Source: JBBRLA01 sp038231615
GTDB lineage: Bacteria > Myxococcota_A > Polyangia > Palsa-1104 > JAEUJZ01
Direction: 5' to 3'
Assembly: GCA_038231615.1 (NCBI GenBank)
Contig: JBBRLA010000291.1
Span: forward strand, 1-9,934
Length of the DNA stretch: 9,934 bases
The notes under the pieces were generated by a model that was given only the letters and a program-made list of their open reading frames with translations, searched no databases and was not told the origin of the DNA. Each line of letters opens with the position of its first letter. The stretch's first letter is position 1. Positions 5,401-9,934 of the stretch are shown here, one piece after another. A program made the position numbers and the translations under genes.

Positions 5401-6450
5401 ATGCGCCAGCGCGTCACCGCTGAGGTCCAGCGCGCCACCACCGAGGGTTTGTCCATGACCATTGCCGCTTCCGACATCTTCAAGTGCATCGATCCCATCA
5501 CCCGCGCCGTGGCGAATATCCCCCGCACGGTTCTTCTGCCCGGCGAACGCATGGGCCTGGCCGGGCACGTGTTCAACGAGGCCGACACCTTCGTCCGTGC
5601 CGTGGCCCGGGGCCTCGATCAGGGCGCGGCGTTCTTTGACGACATTCCCATCGAAGGCGCTGACCTGGCGGAACGACAGGATCGCGCCCTGGGCTACCTG
5701 ACCCTCCACTCCATGCTCTCCGCGCTGACCGCGCGCGTCGCCGACTGCTACCTGGCGGAGCAAGCCGGCGCGGTGCAGGACGCGATGGCGGTGGTGCGCC
5801 AGGTGCGATCGGAGGGCGACCAGCCCTTCGTCCGCCCCGATCATGAAGGGCGGCGCGTGGCGATGCTCTCCGCGGAGGACGTGCTTGATCGGCGACAGGC
5901 GCGCAAACGCCGGGTGTGGCGCGACAGCAAAGCCAGGGATGCCCGGCAGGCCGGCCCGCTTTTCCCCGGGCCCTCGACCCCCGGCCCGCAGATCGCCCCG
6001 GACCCTGCAAGCGCCGAAGGCGCCGCGGTCCATTTATCGCATCAGGAAAAGGCCATGCGCGAAGTGCAGAAAGCCGAAAATGACCAGATGATGGATGCCA
6101 TCATCTCTAATTTAGCTTCCCATTCAAAGACTCCAGAATCCTCGCAACCCCAGAGCGCGAGCGGCCCTTCCATGCCTTCTGTGACGATGGAGTCCACGGA
6201 AACCCCGACCTCGGCCATGAGCCTGAGATCGGCCGCCGAGGCCCCGGAAAAGGCCGCCAGGGGGCGTGCTGATCGTGCACACAAGCCGGGCCTATCCAGC
6301 GACGGGTTCGACAAAAAACCAGGGTCTGCGGAAATCGACACGACGGACGAAGATTCTTCTTGGCGAAAGAACGAAAGTGATCCCAAGATAAATGGAGTCG
6401 AGAACAACTCCACGGTCCCACGCAGGAGGCGGGGTCCGATCAGGGGATAA
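5401..6450 (+). CDS. Hypothetical protein with helical N-terminal half and disordered C-terminal half (operon gene 1)
   Basis: 349 residues; not recognised. Residues about 20-170 look like a soluble, mainly helical domain, with a 'LLPGERMGLAGHVFNE' stretch (45-60), then amphipathic segments (ERQDRALGYLTLHSML, 91-106) and a basic end 'DRRQARKRRVWR' (163-174). Residues about 175-349 are Pro/Ser/Thr/Lys-rich with no hydrophobic core, and finish in a very basic 'PRRRRGPIRG'. There is no signal peptide or membrane segment. ATG 5401 is chosen because codon bias is typical from there on and GAAGG lies 8 nt upstream. An in-frame ATG at 5455 with GAGGG before it is a real alternative. The frame is open upstream through the minisatellite but does not look coding. 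The stop is 9 nt before the next gene. Codon bias weakens after about 6080, in the disordered tail. Confidence 0.7.
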   Translation: MRQRVTAEVQRATTEGLSMTIAASDIFKCIDPITRAVANIPRTVLLPGERMGLAGHVFNEADTFVRAVARGLDQGAAFFDDIPIEGADLAERQDRALGYLTLHSMLSALTARVADCYLAEQAGAVQDAMAVVRQVRSEGDQPFVRPDHEGRRVAMLSAEDVLDRRQARKRRVWRDSKARDARQAGPLFPGPSTPGPQIAPDPASAEGAAVHLSHQEKAMREVQKAENDQMMDAIISNLASHSKTPESSQPQSASGPSMPSVTMESTETPTSAMSLRSAAEAPEKAARGRADRAHKPGLSSDGFDKKPGSAEIDTTDEDSSWRKNESDPKINGVENNSTVPRRRRGPIRG

Positions 6451-6459
6451 GGACGGAAG

Positions 6460-7620
6460 ATGGAACCCAGAGACCGGAAAAAGACGTCATCTACTACTAC
6501 TCATGTTGCTGCGACGGACGACGCGGGAGTCGCCGCAGCTCGCGACACTACCACCGCCGCCACGGACGCGACCGCCACGGGCGCCGCAGCCACGGGCGCA
6601 GGCACCGCTACTGCTGCCACGGACGCAGGCACCGCTACTGCAGCCACGGACGCAGGCACCGCTACTGCTGCCACGGGCGCCGGCACTACCGTCACTGTCG
6701 GCACGGGCGCGGCGGCCACGGGCGCGGGCGCCACCGCCGCCACGGGCACTCCTGCCACCGCCGGCACAACCACCGGTTCCACCGCCACCGACGCAGCCCG
6801 GGCCACGGCGGCGGCGGCCACGGCGGCGGCACGGGCTGCTGCGCGTGCCAGAAGGCCGTCTCAGGGAACGGCGGTGCCGCCTTCGCCTTCGATCATCGGG
6901 TTTCTCCAGCCCACTATAGATGATGCCGATCTGGTGAAGGAGATCGCCACGGCAGACAAGATCCGGGAGGTCCGGGGGAAGATGGCGCTCCTGTCCGATC
7001 GACTGAAGCTGGTCAAGATGGACGACGCGCTTCGCGCCAGCCTGGGGTCCGTGCCACCGCCGGAGCAACTCTCGCTCTCGATGGCTTGCGAACGCTTCGT
7101 TGGCAAGTGGCAAGACCTCGGCGTTCCGGCCGGCACTCCGCATGTGCTGTGGCAGGACGTGGTGGCCAAGGACGTGGGCCTGGGGCAGTTCAAACGCGGC
7201 GTTGACAAGGTGGTGGGCTCGATCGGCGATGCCACGCTGGTCTTGGCGGCGGCGGTCACCGAGCGCGATGACCGCGTCGAGGGATACGTCGACCAGCAAG
7301 TCGCGGACCCATCGGTGGACGGGGCCGCCCGCGATCGTCTGGAGTTCAACTTCTCCACCTCGTCGGTGCTTCGCGAGCGAGCCGCGCAGCGGCTCACCGG
7401 ACGCCAGACCCGCGGCACCCTGCGACAGGCCCAACTGGCCAGTACCCTCGGGTCGTCTCGCCAGACGGCGGAGGCCCTGGTGGCCGCGGAAAAGCTCGCC
7501 GCCACCACCCTGCCCCTGGCCACGCCCGATCCCGGGCAGACAACCCGCACCAAGACCTTGGCCAGCGCCAAGGCAATGGCCAGCGCCAGGGCCCGGACGG
7601 GAAAAAAGGCAGGACGATGA
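6460..7620 (+). CDS. Hypothetical protein with Ala/Thr/Gly repeat N-terminus (operon gene 2)
   Basis: 386 residues; not recognised. Residues about 10-130 are almost only Ala, Thr, Gly and Asp, including three 27-bp tandem repeats (6598-6678) giving AGTATAATD-type nonapeptides, then an Ala/Arg-rich stretch. Residues about 145-320 are a normal-composition, probably helical domain ('LVKEIATADKIREVRGKMALLSDRL' begins near 158; 'ACERFVGKWQDL' 209-220; 'GDATLVLAAAVTERDDRVEGYVDQQV' begins near 256). The C-terminus (365-386) is Ala/Lys/Arg-rich and ends 'TGKKAGR'. No signal peptide or transmembrane segment is evident. AAGGA lies 6 nt before the ATG. The gene follows gene 1 by 9 nt, and its TGA overlaps the ATG of gene 3 (ATGA), so translational coupling is likely. 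The alternating Ala/Thr tail resembles a flexible linker or histone-like tail in composition only. Confidence 0.75.
   Translation: MEPRDRKKTSSTTTHVAATDDAGVAAARDTTTAATDATATGAAATGAGTATAATDAGTATAATDAGTATAATGAGTTVTVGTGAAATGAGATAATGTPATAGTTTGSTATDAARATAAAATAAARAAARARRPSQGTAVPPSPSIIGFLQPTIDDADLVKEIATADKIREVRGKMALLSDRLKLVKMDDALRASLGSVPPPEQLSLSMACERFVGKWQDLGVPAGTPHVLWQDVVAKDVGLGQFKRGVDKVVGSIGDATLVLAAAVTERDDRVEGYVDQQVADPSVDGAARDRLEFNFSTSSVLRERAAQRLTGRQTRGTLRQAQLASTLGSSRQTAEALVAAEKLAATTLPLATPDPGQTTRTKTLASAKAMASARARTGKKAGR
6598..6678 (+). repeat. Three 27-bp in-frame tandem repeats inside operon gene 2
   Basis: Units at 6598-6624, 6625-6651 and 6652-6678 all begin GCAGGCACCGCTACTGC and differ at only a few bases. 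They encode nine-residue Ala-Gly-Thr-Ala-Thr-Ala-Ala-Thr-Asp/Gly units (residues 47-73). The multiple-of-three length keeps the frame, so copy number could vary without breaking the gene. Confidence 0.85.
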
Positions 7621-8468
7621 TGAAGCTTATACCCAAAAAGAGACGCCTCGTCGGCGGAGGCAAAAAGCCGGGGACCCGGCGAGGGAGGGCCAAGGGCCAC
7701 AAGCCAGCGCCGCCATCGGGAACAGGCGCGGGAAGCAAGAAGACGGCTCCACCGGGCCGGCTACGCAGCGACGGGTTGACCGCGACGGTCGAGGAGATCC
7801 GCCAGTGCGTGCAAGAGCTGGCGCAGATCCGCTCGCAGCTCGGGGTACAGGATTTGACGCAAAAGGAGGGGGCGAGCCTGACCCTGGTCATCGATCCATG
7901 GGCCGCCACCGTGGGCCATACACTCGCGACGCTGGTGCTGCCCTACATGAGCGACGTGGTCAGCGTCACCAATGTGGACCCCGCGGAGCTTGCGGCCCTG
8001 GTGGATGCGCTGAACGAGATGGTGGATCTCTACCTCTTCGCGCTCGATCTGCAAGGGCAGGCCGGCGATAGCTGGCAGGTGGTCGCCATTGCCGAGCGCA
8101 AGATGGCGGCGGTGCTGGTGCCCTTCATCCGGACGGCGCTTTTCGATCCCCGCCTCCCGGAAGCGACTCGGGCGCAGATGCAGGCCGACGCCGCCGACCT
8201 TCTTTCGCAGTTTGACAAGCTCACGGCGCAGCCGATCCAGATCAAGAAGACGACGCAAAAGGAAATCAAAACGGGGCAGGCCCAGGTGGCGCAGCAGGAC
8301 CGGCGCAATCAGCTCCTGCAGACGCTGATCGCGCTGCGCAACGGCGGGCAGCCCACGGTCGCCGACATCCAGCAGGCGGATGCGACCTATACGGACCTCA
8401 GCCAGGGCGCCGAGGGTCGCACCATGGTCCCCTCACCCATGGACCGCCGCGGAGCGACCCGGCCCTGA
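7617..8468 (+). CDS. Hypothetical protein with basic N-terminal tail and helical core (operon gene 3)
   Basis: 283 residues; not recognised. Residues 1-50 are strongly basic and Gly/Pro-rich ('KLIPKKRRLV', 'KKPGTRRGRAKGHK'), a tail of the kind that could bind nucleic acid or another polyanion. Residues about 55-200 look like a compact helical domain with hydrophobic helices (around 88-116, 124-145 and 152-176) that are not long or apolar enough to be clear membrane spans. Residues 205-245 (KKTTQKEIKTGQAQ..., then RRNQLLQTLIAL) could form a coiled coil. The end is a short Arg/Pro-rich tail. The start overlaps the gene 2 stop as ATGATGA; the first or second ATG could be used. It is the last gene of the unit: the next gene is convergent, and structured intergenic DNA follows. 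Confidence 0.75.
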   Translation: MMKLIPKKRRLVGGGKKPGTRRGRAKGHKPAPPSGTGAGSKKTAPPGRLRSDGLTATVEEIRQCVQELAQIRSQLGVQDLTQKEGASLTLVIDPWAATVGHTLATLVLPYMSDVVSVTNVDPAELAALVDALNEMVDLYLFALDLQGQAGDSWQVVAIAERKMAAVLVPFIRTALFDPRLPEATRAQMQADAADLLSQFDKLTAQPIQIKKTTQKEIKTGQAQVAQQDRRNQLLQTLIALRNGGQPTVADIQQADATYTDLSQGAEGRTMVPSPMDRRGATRP

Positions 8469-8499
8469 AGCATCGCGGTGAGCGATAGAAAGCCGCGCT

Positions 8500-8593
8500 C
8501 GCGCCGGGCGAGTCTGGCCAAGTGGGTGGCATCCCGGCGCGTTCCTTGACAACCTGCGAGCAGACCGCGCCCGCCGCCCGGCGGATGCTCGCA
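8500..8593. terminator. Nested inverted repeats between convergent genes, possible bidirectional terminator
   Basis: CGCGCCGGG (8500-8508) pairs with CCCGGCGCG (8533-8541) as a perfect 9-bp stem with a 24-nt loop. Just beyond it, TGCGAGCA (8555-8562) pairs with TGCTCGCA (8586-8593), enclosing an inner stem CCGCC/GGCGG (8571-8575/8580-8584). Neither has a U-tract. Their place between two gene ends suggests transcript 3'-end structures, but this is inference. Confidence 0.35.
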
Positions 8594-8667
8594 AGCCATA
8601 GCGTAACCGAGGCCGACAACCCGCCGATCCGCAGGGGACCACTGGCACCGCGGTGAGAGTGACGGCA

Positions 8668-8942
8668 CGGTCGAGCCGCGTCAGCTATCGAGAAAGAGGT
8701 CGTCCACCGAAGGGATGGTGACAGCACGGACCAGCCAGCGGTCGAGCAAGGGCAGATCCTGGCAGGACAGGATGCGCTTCTGCGCCGGTTCATCCAGGAC
8801 CAGGTCGCGGGCGCGCAGGACCGTGATGATCGCCTTGGCCGCGCCATCCGCCTTGCCCTCGGTCTTGCCCTCGGCCTTGCCCTCTTCGAAATAGCCCTGG
8901 AATGTGTCCTTGTAGCGGTCCTTCAGTTGGGAAAGCATCTGG
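8668..8942. repeat. Copy 1 of a direct repeat: 3' end of the Rpn-like genes
   Basis: 8668-8942 is nearly identical to 9684-9934, 1016 bp away. The match starts 13 bp downstream of the stop codon of each gene and continues to the window edge. Copy 1 has 24 bp more than copy 2 within the Gly-Lys/Glu repeat codons. This marks a fairly recent tandem gene duplication. Confidence 0.9.
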
Positions 8943-9568
8943 GTCTCCAAAAGTCCTTTGTTCACGGCCTTGCGCAGAAGCGCGTAGACGATCTCATGAT
9001 ACTGCTTGCGCCGGTCATCGGACAGAAATTTGAACCCGTCCAGAGAATCCCGGGCCACCTCGATGAGCTGCGGGTCATTCTGGTGGGCCAGCACGCCGAG
9101 CATGGCCAGTTCGGGTTCCTCGGCGGCCTGGATGCTGGTCAGGGCGGGGAAGTTCGTCGGGCCGGCGACCAGCGGACGCAGGGAAATGCCGCCGGGGTTG
9201 CCATCCATGATGGTCTGGCCGGCCCAGGTGGCGACCTCGGGTTCCAGACAGACCACCAGCAGGCAGGTCGGGCAGTTGCGCCGGGCCCGTTCGACGGCCA
9301 CGTAGGCCGGCCAGACGCGGCGCTTCTCGTCCTTCCTGCTGAGCTGGACCTCGATGATCACCGCCAAGACGGGCTGGCCGTCGAAATACAGCACCAGGAC
9401 CAGATCGGCGCGGAATTCGAGGGGCAACTGGGTAAAATCCGCCGAGACGGCACGGACCTCGGTGTAAGCCGGGACCGTGAGGTGCAGGACCTCGCGCAGG
9501 AGGGTGGGTAGAAGCTCCAGGTTGTCCTGGAACAGATCGACCAGGAAGGTATGGGGTACCGAGGGCAT
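8681..9568 (-). CDS. Rpn-like PD-(D/E)XK nuclease-family protein (putative transposase/recombination-promoting nuclease type)
   Basis: 295 residues. The N-terminal part (about 1-130) matches the PD-(D/E)XK proteins often annotated as Rpn-family or 'putative transposase'. It has an early 'HTFLVDLFQDN', then 'EFRADLVLVL' with Asp55, a beta hairpin, and 'IIEVQLSRKDEKR' with Glu73-X-Gln75, followed by 'WPAYVAVERARRNCPTCLLVVC'. Gln replaces the classic Lys of the motif, as is usual in this family. A helical middle (150-225) leads to a charged repeat, 'EGKAEGKTEGKADG' (229-242), and a conserved C-terminal 'LDEPAQKRILSCQDLPLLDRW' region. E. coli Rpn proteins are DNA endonucleases that promote RecA-independent recombination; whether this one cuts DNA is unknown. 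ATG 9568 has no Shine-Dalgarno, but a promoter lies immediately upstream. A paralogue follows on the right. Confidence 0.85.
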   Translation of the reverse strand: MPSVPHTFLVDLFQDNLELLPTLLREVLHLTVPAYTEVRAVSADFTQLPLEFRADLVLVLYFDGQPVLAVIIEVQLSRKDEKRRVWPAYVAVERARRNCPTCLLVVCLEPEVATWAGQTIMDGNPGGISLRPLVAGPTNFPALTSIQAAEEPELAMLGVLAHQNDPQLIEVARDSLDGFKFLSDDRRKQYHEIVYALLRKAVNKGLLETQMLSQLKDRYKDTFQGYFEEGKAEGKTEGKADGAAKAIITVLRARDLVLDEPAQKRILSCQDLPLLDRWLVRAVTIPSVDDLFLDS

Positions 9569-9573
9569 GCCGC

Positions 9574-9602
9574 TGCATAGCGCGGACGCGCCGGCATGTC
9601 AA
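9574..9602 (-). promoter_or_regulatory. Sigma70-type promoter of the Rpn-like gene
   Basis: On the minus strand TTGACA (9602-9597) is a perfect -35 box. A 17-nt spacer separates it from TATGCA (9579-9574), a 4/6 match to the -10 box. AT-rich DNA (TTAATTTTTT) just before the -35 box could act as an UP element. The expected start site falls at about 9567-9568, on the ATG itself, so the transcript would be leaderless or nearly so. Confidence 0.5.
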
Positions 9603-9619
9603 AAAATTAACCGACGAAG

Positions 9620-9642
9620 GCCTATCTCCGATGGAGACAGGC
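9620..9642 (-). terminator. Hairpin after the second Rpn-like gene, possible weak terminator
   Basis: In the minus-strand RNA GCCTGTCTCC pairs with GGAGATAGGC (one G·U) around a 3-nt loop. A U-run follows only after 9 nt, so it is an imperfect intrinsic terminator. A second hairpin, GTTCTT/AAGAAC (9664-9669/9674-9679), lies between it and the stop codon at 9697. Confidence 0.35.
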
Positions 9643-9683
9643 GCGGTGCAACGGGCCGGGACCGTTCTTCCCGAAGAACATAG

Positions 9684-9934
9684 CGGTCGAGCCGCGTCAG
9701 CTATCGAGAAAGAGGTCGTCCCCCGAAGGGATGGTGGCAGCGCGGACCAGCCAGCGGTCGAGCAAGGGTAGATCCTTGCAGGACAGGATGCGCTTCTGCG
9801 CCGGTTCATCCAGGACCAGGCCGCGGGCGCGCAGGACCGTGAGGATCGACTCGGTCTTGCCCTCGACCTTTCCCTCTTCGAAATAGCCCAGGAATGTGTC
9901 CGTGTAGCGGTCCTTCAGTTGGGAAAGACTCTGG
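9684..9934. repeat. Copy 2 of the direct repeat, truncated by the window edge
   Basis: Matches 8668-8942 with a few substitutions and a 24-bp deletion. It continues to the last base, so the duplication extends beyond the window. Confidence 0.9.
9697..9934 (-). CDS. Second Rpn-like PD-(D/E)XK family protein, C-terminal part only
   Basis: The stop codon is at 9697-9699, and the reading frame stays open to the right edge, giving 78 C-terminal residues with the start outside the window. It matches the C-terminus of the neighbouring copy closely (for example 'SQLKDRYTDTFLGYFEEGK' and 'LVLDEPAQKRILSCKDLPLL'). It lacks eight residues of the charged repeat: 'EEGKVEGKTESILTVL' replaces the longer 'EEGKAEGKTEGKADGAAKAIITVL'. 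The family signature core would be off the window, so the assignment rests on the paralogue. It lies 128 bp upstream of copy 1 on the same strand. Confidence 0.85.
   Translation of the reverse strand, partial: QSLSQLKDRYTDTFLGYFEEGKVEGKTESILTVLRARGLVLDEPAQKRILSCKDLPLLDRWLVRAATIPSGDDLFLDS

Noticed and set aside
5311..6033. Minus-strand 240-codon frame opposite operon gene 1
   Set aside because: Shadow frame covering the leader dyad and gene 1; His/Gly/Arg-rich with no recognisable motif.
6487..7434. Minus-strand frame opposite operon gene 2
   Set aside because: Its Ser/Gly/Ala/Arg repeats only reflect the GC-rich repeat codons of gene 2.
7100..8071. Plus-strand 323-codon frame spanning genes 2 and 3
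   Set aside because: Trp/Arg/Pro-rich shadow in a second frame of the same strand; genes 2 and 3 have better codon bias, ribosome binding sites and coupling.
8387..8668. Minus-strand 93-codon frame in the intergenic spacer
   Set aside because: Half of it overlaps the end of operon gene 3, there is no Shine-Dalgarno, and I recognise nothing in the peptide.
9075..9809. Minus-strand frame joining the two Rpn-like genes
   Set aside because: It starts in the C-terminus of copy 2 out of frame and reads copy 1 in the wrong frame; a by-product of the duplicated sequence.

Overview
The window is high-GC DNA (third codon positions mostly G or C) from a bacterium. A very Cys-rich secreted lipoprotein, paralogous PD-(D/E)XK (Rpn-type) proteins with charged 'EGK' tails, and orphan low-complexity proteins together suggest a myxobacterium or other former deltaproteobacterium. 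This taxonomic guess is inference; there is no rRNA or other marker gene.

Left part (1-2648), all on the minus strand: a tRNA-Ala(GGC) with its own rho-independent terminator, a Cys-rich lipoprotein of unknown role, and an organophosphate:phosphate antiporter-type MFS transporter that keeps both phosphate-binding arginines of GlpT/UhpT.

Centre (2764-4817): a PPK2-family polyphosphate kinase is divergent from the transporter. Convergent to it is a translationally coupled pair, sfsA then an ADP-ribose-pyrophosphatase-like Nudix hydrolase, whose 3' end overlaps that of ppk2 by 17 nt. Transporter, PPK2 and Nudix enzyme all handle phosphorylated or nucleotide compounds, so this is a loose housekeeping cluster in phosphate/nucleotide metabolism. 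No direct pathway link can be read from the sequence.

A gene-free stretch (4818-5400) contains two unusual elements: a 112-bp MITE-like element with 31-bp imperfect terminal inverted repeats and 5-bp CCAAG flanking duplications, and a 180-bp minisatellite of about 21-bp units. An 8+8 bp dyad lies just before the next gene.

Right part (5401-8468), plus strand: three tightly packed genes (gaps of 9 nt and a 4-nt overlap) for proteins I do not recognise. Each combines a predicted helical core with a long low-complexity or basic tail. They form one operon and are the best candidate here for an undescribed system.

Right edge (8668-9934), minus strand: two tandem Rpn-like PD-(D/E)XK genes. The second is cut by the window edge; their shared 3' ends are nearly identical apart from a 24-bp in-frame length difference. 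The complete copy has a near-consensus sigma70-type promoter placed so that its mRNA would be almost leaderless.
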